23,448 bases of DNA. It comes from Gonapodya prolifera JEL478. Lineage: Eukaryota; Monoblepharomycota; Monoblepharidomycetes; Monoblepharidales; Gonapodyaceae. Each line of letters opens with the position of its first letter. Positions within the stretch are counted from its first letter, which is position 1. Positions 8,000 to 16,834 of the stretch are shown here, one piece after another. Below the pieces are notes generated by a model, which was given only the letters and a program-made list of their open reading frames with translations, was not told where the DNA came from and did not search any database. The stretch spans positions 54,754-78,201 of the forward strand of contig KQ965864.1 in NCBI GenBank assembly GCA_001574975.1, in the 5' to 3' direction. The position numbers were made by a program, and so were the translations under genes.

Positions 8000-10324
8000 C
8001 TAATGAAACAGAAACATAGTATTCGTGAAAGTGAAAGCACATTTAATAGACACTCCGCGAACTCACCGAGAAGCCTCTGGTTGGCCTTCTTGAACTTCTC
8101 CATCCCTCCCTCCTCGGAGTCAAAGTTGAGCTTCCATTGGTTATAAATCCAGAATCGGTGCTCCAGGGGGCCCTTGTGGGACTCCAGGTAGGGGTCGAGG
8201 TCGAGGAGGGGCTTCACGGGAGACGTGTTTGGTGGGAAGGTCGATGGAGGGGCGGGAGTGAGGTTCTCGCGGATGGGGACGGATTTGGAAGAAGGCGTGT
8301 CAATGTCGGAGCGTGAAGATACTGAGAAGATGGGTGGTAGACGGTGGTTTAGACAACGTGTCACGATTCAACTCGCGGCGAGGCTTACCTGCTTCTGGTC
8401 GGTGGCAGACATTCCCAGCGTCCTCTTTCGCTTCAACGCTTTCCATTTGTACTCGAAATAGAGCTTCTTCCAGCGCAACTACCTCTGCTTTGAAATCCGC
8501 GAGAGCATTTGAAAACCCGTCACCGGCAGTGAGGGTGTTCGAGTGGAGCTCTGTCAACGTACTGAGCTTCTTCGAGACGCCGTCTTTCGAGGCAGACACC
8601 GGCACGCTTGCCAGGACGCCTTCGAGGTCACCAGTGATGTCCGAGAGAGGATTGCCACGGAACGATTCAATTGCCTCGTCGGCAGAGGCCTCGGGCCCGT
8701 CCCCAGTAGTGCGGCAAAAACCAGCGAGCCGTGCGGCAATGGCTGCTATCGGACATCCGTCCTGCTGCTGTCCGGCCCTGAGCGCCGATGACGGGTGCGA
8801 GGTACATTCGACGAGTTTGTGGGCAGCGACGAGGGAGCGATCGACGAGAAGCTCGGATGGGCGCTTAGTGTGAGAGTAGGGGGATTGATTGCCAGTCGTG
8901 TCCCCGCGGTCCGGTATAATGGTGTCGTAACCATCCTCGTCATCCAAATCCGTCTCGTCGCCGCCCTCCCCGCCGTCCTCCCCGCCGTCTTCATTCTCCT
9001 CCTCCTCGCCGTTCTCCCCCTCACCACCGTCACTCCCCTCTCCGCCGTTCTCCCCACCTGCGCCGTCCTCACCCCCATCCTCATCCTCTTGCCCATCTTG
9101 CTCCTCATCCTCATCCCCGTCTTCCTCCTCCACCACCTCCTCTGCTCCCTCCTTTTTACCTGCTTCTTCCTCGTCTTCGCTGTTTTCGTCTAGCTGCGGC
9201 TCACGGAAAAATATGTCGATGTCCCCGTCCTCGCCTATGTAGAAATCAGTGGACCACCACATGGTGAGAAAAGATATCGGTGTTCTAATACCAGCAAATC
9301 ATCTCACCGGGATAATCCTCGGGAGGACATTCGACCTGAGCTTTCAGACTCACCCCATCCGGAACTGTTCTAAACAGGCCAGTTCCCACGCCAAGCATTG
9401 GGCCGCCGAAATCGGAGAAGTCGTGCGGTTGGGGGACAGTTACGGTCTGATCCGGTATGAACCCTGGAACAGCCACGCTAACGCGATGCGCCTTGGTTTC
9501 CGGAGGGGGCAACATAAAGTCAAAAATTCCGGCATGAGCTTGCTGCTTCAACACGTCTGGATACGAGTCCACGAGGTCTGTCAGACTCCGATTCTCATAC
9601 GGTGGTCGTCCGATTTCCTCAGACTGGGCGAATGTCTCTCGCAAGCTCGAGTCCATGGTCGGCGAGCCTTGTCGAGACCCAGGCAGTGTCAACCTGTAAT
9701 CCGTCTCATCCACATCGAACGGCAACATTTGAGACTCGTCTTGGACTCTGTTTGCCTCTTGAGACAGTATGGCAGGCTCTGCCTCCATCAGAGATACCGC
9801 TGGGTCAGCAACGAGCTGCGACGTGAAATCAAGCTCCGCGGCGACATCTGCTTCCTCCACCGCATACAACGCAGGCACCGCATCCATGGTGATGCCGGGC
9901 CGGTGCTCCGTAGACTCAGCAGACTCGATGGGCTCAACGGCCTCGGCGGAATACGCGGCATCAGCCGACTGCGTAGCCTCGGCAAACTCTGGAAGGTGGT
10001 CTGGTATGTAAGCGCTCGGCGTTGTGGGGGATGGGAGTGGGGATGGCAGCGGAGAGGACTAGTTGACGTCGATGAGTCACCCGTTAGCATCCAAGCGGGG
10101 AAGCGACGAGACTGGGAACCACGCCAGCTGAAGCTCACAGATCGACGGGTTGTGGGGTCCGTGTCGCCCATGCGGGCCCGCTTCCAGTTCTGTCGTGATT
10201 TGCATGACCTGTGAGCGTTCGATTCCGCAAAATCCACGGCGAGAAGACGCACGAAAGAGTCGCCAGTGTGCCGATCGCCATCGTCGTCCGCCACAGGGGC
10301 CCTTCTTTTCACGGGGGCTGGCAT
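6678..10324 (-). CDS. chimeric protein: acidic/helical region + branching-enzyme N-terminus + PIWI domain (949 aa, 13 exons)
   Basis: Exons, high to low: 10324-10139, 10058-9308, 9234-8389, 8321-8067, 7999-7895, 7844-7768, 7696-7658, 7589-7503, 7434-7342, 7281-7106, 7049-6989, 6910-6823, 6763-6678 (TGA); total 2850 nt, frame preserved at every junction. Residues 1-594 are not recognised: Pro/Ser-rich, then Glu/Ser-rich with [11 protein letters not shown], then a long Asp/Glu/Gly run (about 325-420) and a helical stretch. Residues 595-679 include [19 protein letters not shown] and EEGGMEKF, the N-terminus of glycogen branching enzymes. Residues 680-949 are an Argonaute PIWI domain: [104 protein letters not shown]. 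The DEDH set appears present (D697, E745, D778, H875). N, PAZ and MID are absent. The first ATG and the exon 3/4 join are uncertain: it may be two genes, the second starting at 8412. Confidence 0.7.
8067..8321 (-). other. glycogen branching enzyme N-terminal segment within the chimera
   Basis: One exon encodes a Pro/Ser/Thr linker and then the N-terminal helical segment typical of eukaryotic branching enzymes (LDPYLE, HKG, LEHRF, EGG-EKF). After EKF the family normally has a Gly-Tyr-Phe-Gly stretch and the CBM48 domain. Here the sequence instead runs KANQRLL to a GTGAGT donor at 8066 and splices into PIWI coding sequence. Confidence 0.8.
8389..8412 (-). other. alternative start (MSATDQKQ) in a second frame
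   Basis: An ATG at 8412 in context GGGAATGTCTGCC opens an eight-codon exon ending at the same GTAAGC donor (8388) as exon 3 of the long model, but in a different frame. Spliced to an alternative acceptor (CGCGAG at about 8270-8266) it reads in frame into the branching-enzyme segment at 8265. This would be an independent start for a shorter branching-enzyme-N/PIWI protein. Confidence 0.35.
8930..9200 (-). repeat. Asp/Glu/Gly low-complexity coding stretch
   Basis: On the minus strand this is an irregular purine-rich GAG/GAC/GGC tract coding for an acidic run inside exon 3 of the chimera. On the plus strand the same bases read as Leu/Val-rich nonsense. Such tracts slip easily, so its length may vary. 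Confidence 0.7.
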
Positions 10325-10629
10325 GTCGGGGGATGGACTTGGAAGCGATGTGCCCCCAGCAGTTGGACCTGCACCACAGCCATGCCAAATACATTGTGGG
10401 CACACGACCCCCTTCTATCAAAACGTCTCCACAATGCTTCGAATTCATTGGAAGATTGTTATTGGATTCTATGTACATCATGGACAAGTACTACAAAGTG
10501 AGTAACATTGGGTGCAAAAAAGTTGGAAAATGTTGTATGTCCAGTTGAGTCAGAGAAAATCTTTAACATAAGACGAGGGGGAACGTAACAACAAGGGTTG
10601 GGCTCGTGGCAGGTTTTGCCGCCAGTGCA
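10325..10629. other. upstream region of the chimeric gene
   Basis: The minus frame stays open above the chosen ATG to about 10405 and includes CPQCIWHGCG, which could belong to a 5' exon entering at a TGATAG acceptor near 10412. I found no convincing first exon beyond that. A short minus ORF overlaps but has no motif. It should hold the promoter or the true 5' end. Confidence 0.35.
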
Positions 10630-11060
10630 TTAGGCTGGAGAGACCAGCCGGTAGGTAGAATGGGGATGCAAACGTCTGAGAACGTGTGGAACCATTCGAA
10701 ATTCAGGTTGGATCCCCCCCCCTCTAGGCAGCACCGGTGCTGCTGTATCCACGGTGAAGGGTGCATCGAAAAACGCAGATCTGCAGGAGGGAGTGGCTTT
10801 GGGGGCAAAGTGCTTTCTCAGGTTGATTGCAATTCCTGTGGTCACTAGTGCTGGGGGAGGGGGCTTACCAATAAGGTTTGCGACATCAAAGAGCACCAAT
10901 GAATTGTAGAGGGCGTTGGAGCGCGTGCAAATTAACAGGGGCTCGGAAGATGTTCGAGTTGTATCGAAGGTGGAGCCAGGGTGGAAAAGAGGTACACGGG
11001 TACGCAGATACCGGCGCGCCGCCTCCAAAAGACCACCGGGAGCGCTGCTTTAGTGGCGGC
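10630..11060 (-). other. unassigned minus-strand open frame, possible gene fragment
   Basis: A frame with protein-like composition (RYLRTRVPLFHPGSTF; YNSLVLFDVANLIG), followed at 10867 by a GTAAGC-type donor, then an open stretch with GIAINLRKHFAPKA. I do not recognise the family. It lies downstream of the decayed paralogue, in the place where the intact gene has its acidic and branching-enzyme parts, but shows no similarity to them that I can see. Confidence 0.3.
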
Positions 11061-11714
11061 AAACGGAACTCGATGGAAGGCGTGTGAGGCGCGCACATGA
11101 GGCAGCAGCCATCATCCTCTTTTTCCTTCACCTCACCGAAATATGTTCTTGTCGTCCACGTAGAAATCAGTTGCAATACCACCACGCAATGAGGAAAATT
11201 GTTCTCACCGGAATCGTTCTCGTGAGGACGGCATTCGGCCTGTCCCAGCCTCACTTCGCTAAAGTGCGCCCCTCACACACAGCATTTCTCCACCGACGAA
11301 GAAGTCGCCACTTGTGGAAGAGCGCACGTCTTGCCTGGAAGAATCCCAAGGACGCCCATGCTCACTCGGTGGGCATTGGTTTCCGGAGGGGGCAAGTGCT
11401 CGGTGCTTCGAAACGTCCAGGAGAAGTTTGCCAGTTTCCGGTCGTCGTACTCTAATGTTTTGCGGTCGTTGCACTCTAATGTTTCGCGGTCGACACCGTG
11501 GTAGAGCGCGGATGACTTCAGCATGTCAGGGTCGACTGGCGTCGGTGAGCCCTCACGAGACCCAGGGCGCAGCATCATAACGTAATCTCCCCCCGGGGTC
11601 ATTGAGCTGCGAAAGTGGGATCCAGCTATTCGCCCTCGGCATCATTTCTTTCGTCCAACGCATGCACTGCGGATACCGCATCCAGATTCCATTGTGATAT
11701 TGGGCTGGGCCTCT

Positions 11715-11970
11715 GCCGAATCACCAGACTCGACGGACTCGTCGGACTCGATGGACTCGATGGACTTGATGGACTCGATGGACTCGATGGACTCGATGGA
11801 CTCGATGGACTCGATGGCCTCGACGGCCTCGACGGCCTCGAGGGACTCGGTGGACTTGGCGAACTCGACGGATTCAGTGGACTCGGCGAACTTGACGGAT
11901 TCGACGGCCTCGACGGACTCGGTGGACTCCGCGGACTCGACGAATTCGACGGACTCGACGGCATCTGCAA
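11715..11970 (-). repeat. 9-bp minisatellite (GACTCGATG family) coding Glu-Ser-x
   Basis: About 28 head-to-tail copies of a nine-base unit, read on the plus strand as GACTCGATG, GACTCGGTG, GCCTCGACG and variants. The most homogeneous part is around 11750-11820. On the minus strand in the paralogue's frame it codes ESIESIESI, then VES/AES variants, matching the shorter Glu/Ser-rich region of the intact gene. Confidence 0.9.
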
Positions 11971-11983
11971 ACTGGATGACCTC

Positions 11984-12131
11984 CGCAGAGGATTGACTTG
12001 TGAGCTTCACTTGGCGTGGTTCCCAATCTCGTTGCTTCGGTGTTTGGATTATAACGACTGGTACACCACACCAATCACATCCCCAACACCAAGCACACTC
12101 GTGCCTGACCATCTTTCTGAGTCGCAGAGGA
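11984..12131. other. inverted ~130-bp segment flanked by 9-bp direct repeats
   Basis: The plus strand here (GTGAGCTTCACTTGGCGTGG, then TGGTTCCCAATCTCGTTGC, later CCTGACCATCTTTCTGAG) matches the minus strand of the intact gene at about 10138-9990, namely its first intron and the start of exon 2 ([15 protein letters not shown]). Everything downstream in this paralogue is on the minus strand, so this piece is reversed. The nine bases CGCAGAGGA occur at both edges, at 11984-11992 and 12123-12131, in direct orientation. Confidence 0.75.
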
Positions 12132-12250
12132 GTTGGCGATGCCCACAAAGGCCAAATCTGTGACACGTAGAACGTTTCAGCAGCCAGCGCCCTCGACGAC
12201 ACATATAGCACATGAGGCTTGACACTTGTGGCGTTGGATCAGGCCGAAGC

Positions 12251-12635
12251 ACTGGCGAGCCCGGTAGTTTCGGTAGATCTACAAATCATTCCCTCCATAT
12301 TATTCATCTCTTTTCCATGCGCAAAAGCTCATTTTATTGCAAGAATTTGTCAGTGACGTGAAATATCAATACAGATGCTAAAGAGACTCCTAGAACAACC
12401 TTCGCACATTCACCGGCTACTCTCACATCTTCATCGTGATCCCACCTAACTGAGGTTCAGATTTCGCAACGTAAGAGTATAGGCTGAATGGTGAAGACGT
12501 CTGGAGAGTTGCTGGTCAAAATTCTTGATGTGGTCACTTTCGGCGCCTTGTGTCGTGGTGAACAAATCGGGGCGCCTCTTGTTCCAGCTCGCCACAAAGG
12601 CACCCTACCAAAACATGAAAATGCAATACACAAGA
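12251..12635. other. intergenic, no gene seen
   Basis: Spacer between the decayed paralogue and the 3' end of the next minus-strand gene. Only short motif-free ORFs on both strands. It should contain the 3' untranslated region of the 12636-14753 gene. Confidence 0.45.
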
Positions 12636-14753
12636 TCAAGCTCGAAGCAGATACATTTGCTCAAACTTCAAGTAGCTCACCACTTGTTCCATGAATTGAG
12701 ATTGGCCTTCCAACATGCCAAGGAGCTTCATCAATACCGACGTTTGTTGCTTTGAGACAACGTAAGAGATTCGGGATTTAAAAGGTAGCAGGAAGCTGGA
12801 ATGTTCGTACAACTTACTTTCGGTACTATCGGAGGCACTCCAGTTAACCCAAGACAATCCGCTCCACGTTGAAACTTTTCCAGAAATGAAATCAGCTTTG
12901 TACCTGCAATGGGTTGGGGGCGGCTGGGTATCAACAAAAAGACTTTGCACTGGAAAGCGTAGGCAGGAACACTCGCCCATTAAAACTTGACGTGCTTCAT
13001 CCTCCGAGATATTCGTTCGCGACCAGCAAGGTGAGTGAGGCAGGACCATGTTGAGGACCATGACCCAGGTAAGCGGTTTAACACCATGGGCTCGGACTTT
13101 CGGGATCAGAGTCTGCATAAATCTGAGTGGCAGTTGGATTTTGGACGCCAAGCAAGGGCTCAGAGTGGATAAAAGATCCGGATCCAGCGTAATGCCGAAA
13201 TTATCCTGGAGGTCACGAATGTATTCTCCCAACGTAGCGTTGTTCACAACGCTCGGCGGGATGAAGATTTGCCGGATGAAAGAAATTGACGCGTCCTCTG
13301 CGTCGTCAACTCTTAGAGACTCGAATTCCTTCTTGAGGTGAGGCAAGAACACATGCCATGACAGCAGAAAGGTTGCAAGATTCCACTTTGCGCGATAGGT
13401 TGCAATTTGTTCCAGTGATGGCGGCTGAGTTTCAGTTGACTGTGAAGCGAGCTTGCGCTCTTGGACACGACTCATTATACTTCGTTCAGATGCAAAGACA
13501 TCAAGGAATAGGAAGTGATTCCAAGTATTCTCACTGCACACGCAAAGAGTGATCATAGCCTTGTCCAATGTGGTACAATGTTTGTCGAAGGCAGCCTTTA
13601 AAAAGATCAGCCCATTAGTTGCGAAATATGAAACTCTTTGAGCACCTCCAAAATTATCTTACGAAATCGCGCCTGGTGTCCACATCCACGAGCTGGGTTG
13701 CGACCAACTGCATTTGAACAAGAGCGTTTATTCACAAACACGGAAGGTTCTTTGCCAAGTTTTACCCACATCCCGAAAATCCGTCAATCGCAATGGAACT
13801 CCAAAGTACGTACAAATACGCAGCAAAACGAGAACAGCATTGGCAAATCTCTGTCCCGGCAATCCAAAAAGGATATCAAACTCCAACTGTTGGGAATCTT
13901 GATCCAGCTGAGTCCACGTCCCGGACGGCGAGGCATCGAGATACTGGAGCCCGAGGAACTTCTCCAAGAGCGGCGAGAGGTTCGAAGAGCGTAAAGCCAA
14001 TATCACATCGCCAAGCTCCCGAAGTGTAGATTCCGTATATGAAATCGCTTGTCCAGCTGGCGCGGTACTCGGGGTTAGCGAAGGTGCTGAAAGCGTAGCT
14101 TCCAAACGACCATTCAAATCAATACACGATGTAGACGCTCCCGGTTCCTGAGAGAGCTCGATTGGCAGTAGCACCGAGGATTCTGTGGAACCAATGACCC
14201 GAATTCCGCGGGCAACGAGTAGAACTGAAATATCGTCGAGTCTGAAAGGGTTCTTTGGGTCACACAGCCAGAAATCGCAGGACCACCGTCGCGTCGCTTT
14301 ACCTGTGCATGATGAGGTCGTGGCTGTCCGATGATCCAGAAATCTGGAGGTTTCCGATGCGATCGAAGTGCGACCGAACGCGGGGCCACAGGGTGGGGAT
14401 AGCAATCTGGAGTAAGCGCCAGTAGAAGGCTCCCGAAGTGGTGTGCGTCGTAGCGGTCAGCGCCGGCATTGCGACTTCGCACGGATTCACGAAGGATGCT
14501 GGGAATTGCAGAACAATTCTGTGCTGTGGTCGGTCACCCGCCAAGGATTCTGCAAAGTACCGTCCAGTCGTTCCTCCCTCCGTGCTCAGCGAGTAAACGC
14601 CGACATCTTCTCGGTAGTGTATGCGTGAAGGTAGCGAGGTGCGACATTCTTTGTACTCTCAATATCTTGTGGTGCGACTATTTCGCGGAGGCTGGACGCG
14701 TAAAGTGCAAGGTGTGACGCGGTAAAACGGAAAGAGTTAGCAGTTTCGTGCAT
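12636..14753 (-). CDS. uncharacterised ~640-aa protein, one apparent frameshift
   Basis: Exons 14753-14303, 14241-13770, 13707-13663 and 13595-12636 (stop) join with consistent phases. The ATG at 14753 opens MHETANSFRFTASHLALYA ... VAPRYLHAYTTEK; coding sequence then continues in the next frame at about 14607 (VGVYSLSTEGGTTGRYFAE). One extra base there would give a continuous protein, so the sequence has a 1-nt deletion or error. Later parts include FVNPCEVAMPALTATT, VLLVARGIRVIG, LRELGDVILALRSS and a long C-terminal exon that looks helical. No signal peptide, transmembrane helix or known motif is visible. A GTAAGT at about 12816-12821 could be a further donor that would change the C-terminus; I kept the unspliced frame because it gives a regular amphipathic end. 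Family not recognised. Confidence 0.6.
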
Positions 14754-15404
14754 ATTATTCGTAAAGTGCGGTAAGCAATAATCTCAAACAAAGTCCGCTC
14801 CCCCCGCCCATGTCGCAGCGCATCAGCGTTCCCCGATTATCCGTCGCATCACTTTGTCAGCAGCCCACTTCTCTGTCTCTGTGCCATCGCGGATCTGGGC
14901 GATAATTGGGTAATATCATTTTCCTGGGTTGGATTTTCAGTCCATGTATGTGCCGGAGGCAACTTGGAAATGTCACAGCTCGGAGAAGATAGGACGCAGA
15001 GCAGTGCTCTGCGAGACTGAAGCCCAGGTGAATTGCTGCCTTACTGCTTTGTACGTTGAAGAGCTCCTGATCGAGTTGGGCGCGCGCCCTTCGGTTGGTG
15101 GATTTTGTTCCTGGAAGCAGGGTCCAAGTGATGGATATTTGTGGCATATATTCTACGCTTTGTTATCAACCTTCGTTCGAGTTGACTTAATTCACAAGCA
15201 ATCGACCAGGCTGGGCTGCGAGTGAGGTCACAATTACGTGAAGGTGTGGCGTAGATAAAAGGATTTCACCCGGCCAAGCAGGTGACTTTCAAAGCAAACC
15301 CAAATGGCAGGGTAAGTTCGATTCCATCGCGATGAGATGCCCGTAGCTCCGCAAACATGCTAGCAACATCATTCCACACCTCGATGCTTTCGATTCGGCC
15401 GTCG
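14754..15404. promoter_or_regulatory. divergent intergenic region
   Basis: This lies between two genes transcribed away from each other (ATG at 14753 leftward, ATG at 15405 rightward), so it should carry both promoters. A TAGATAAAAGG stretch at 15252-15262 is TATA-like for the rightward gene. The longest ORF inside shows no motif. An ATG-GCAGG-GTAAGT at about 15304 could be a small upstream exon, but its frame does not reach the downstream protein. Confidence 0.35.
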
Positions 15405-15934
15405 ATGGCCATTCGTCGGTTGTGTTCGATCGACACACCCTGCCCTTCTATTCGCCGAATCCGCCATCAATCGGACTCATTCCAGCAACAACCGCTTCCT
15501 TCTCTTGCTTCTTCTTCTCGGAGCCTTTGCTTCGAACCCCGGTGAGTTCTTCAGGGCGAAAAGGGTGGAAGGAAGCTGGAGCTCACATCTGCCTCCTTCA
15601 TATTTCATGACTGGCCATTCTCGCGACCTCAGACGAGGATAGCTTCCGCCGATACGCCGAGAAGGTCATTCAGAAGAAGGGAGGAACGTGGTTAGAGGCC
15701 AAACTCTTGACGGCCAGCACTTTGGTGTTCAAACGATTGGTACGTGATCGATTCAGTCGGATTACACTCGTTGAGCCTTGACGTAGCTGCTTGTCCCCCT
15801 CTGTTCAGAATCTCTGGTTCCTTTCGATTGTGACGATCGAGAACAACGACAGCGTTTGGGTTGGAGTGTTCTCCCAGTGGATCCCACTGCCCTCCACGAA
15901 ACGTTTGGTCGACATTGCGGGAGGGAAGAGCTGA
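15405..15934 (+). CDS. small secreted protein (~99 aa, 4 exons)
   Basis: Exons 15405-15418, 15486-15541, 15633-15739 and 15809-15934. The start is fixed by joining MAIR to R-NNRFLLLLLLLGAFAS, which makes a clear signal peptide (basic n-region, seven leucines, likely cleavage after AFA). The mature part NPDEDSFRRYAEKVIQKKGG ... WLEAKLLTASTLVFKRL ... DSVWVGVFSQWIPL ends at TGA. Without the first intron (donor GTTGTG, weak) there is no ATG in the leucine-rich frame, which supports the model. The charged helix followed by an aromatic GVFSQW segment reminds me of short secreted or organelle proteins with an NP-x-E/D-x-x-F/Y start, but I cannot name a family. Confidence 0.6.
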
Positions 15935-16834
15935 TAGGCGCCGCGCTAGGCGCCCCTGCTGTTTTGGTGTTGTGACGGGATTCATGTGTACTTTGGGCAG
16001 AATGGTATGAATATCAAATTATCTCACTTTAGTCAAGTCGAAAGGACACATGTTGTCGCAGGTAATTGCGACCTGCTTGGGTTTGACTGCACGACCAGCG
16101 GCCCAAATGGAATGCGGTACGGACCATGTATATTATTGGACCGGGAGCGGTACGGATTAAATGGTTTTTTGTGTCTGAGTTTATTTGTGCGTGATTCTGT
16201 GTGGACTTTGGGTTGGATCTTCAAGTGATGAGTAGCTTTATTTGGCTTAGCAAGACGCATATTTTAGCTGTGTGCCGGGAGACAGAAGAAAGGGAATACA
16301 CCGATTTTTGTGGACGGAGGCGAAACCCGACCACCGAAGCCACGCGGGCCGAGGACCGGTTTGGGGGACGAATTGGGGGACTGCTGGTTTCTGCTGGATT
16401 GATTGTGTCTTGCGTGCTGAGTTTACATTCGACTGCGTACTCTCTATCGGCGGGCTTGATCATCATATCACCCGCCGAGGCCCACCTGCGACATCCTCCT
16501 GATCATTGAGTTGTCTGTGAGTCAATTGGACTTGCGACAATGTCCAGTTCGATGCATCACCATAATCGGGCCAAGCACGACCTGGTTCGCCGACACCCTT
16601 TCGAAGTCGTCCCTGAACGTCGCCGAAGTATTTGAGGATAACGTAACCTAATTAAGCAATTTGCTTTTGTTACCAGTCGCTGGCTCGGTCGGAGCCTTTT
16701 ACCTGTCGGGGAATGGCGGCCAACAGTTCCACCCACGTTCACCGCACGTTCGTCTGGGAACCTCATCCTCAAAATGCAAAAGCCCTGTAATTTTAATTTT
16801 CACGATCAGTCCTTTCGTTTTCCTACCAGCCACG
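15935..16834. other. 900-base intergenic region, no gene seen
   Basis: Both strands have ORFs up to about 100 codons, but none has a motif, signal peptide or splice-consistent partner. The right end should be the promoter of the GDPD-like gene; no clear TATA box is visible within the last 100 bases. Confidence 0.4.

Larger units (their letters stand above)
11085..12250 (-). pseudogene. decayed tandem paralogue of the N-terminal part of the chimeric gene
   Basis: Blocks match the intact gene at 8389-10324 in the same order and strand: LDAVSAVHALDE versus [24 protein letters not shown] versus [27 protein letters not shown] versus [15 protein letters not shown]. The intron corresponding to 9235-9307 is recognisable (GTGAGA start, then CTGATTTCTAC), but its acceptor, CATAG in the intact copy, reads CGTGG here, so it cannot splice normally. 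A stop follows MDAV-like sequence (about 11625) and the blocks lie in several frames. The Glu/Ser region has expanded into a 9-bp repeat. Upstream, about 130 bp is inverted. Near 12230 a minus frame with CYMC and CHRFGLCGH could be the remains of a metal-binding first exon. Confidence 0.7.

Noticed and set aside
8795-9193. Plus-strand ORF very rich in Leu/Val, resembling a membrane protein
   Set aside because: It is the reverse complement of the acidic low-complexity stretch of the minus-strand gene; composition alone explains it.
11615-12163. Plus-strand ORF with a long LDGLDG repeat that looks like a structural repeat protein
   Set aside because: It is the antisense reading of the Glu/Ser minisatellite. 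The flanking homology to the paralogue is on the minus strand, apart from the small inverted piece.
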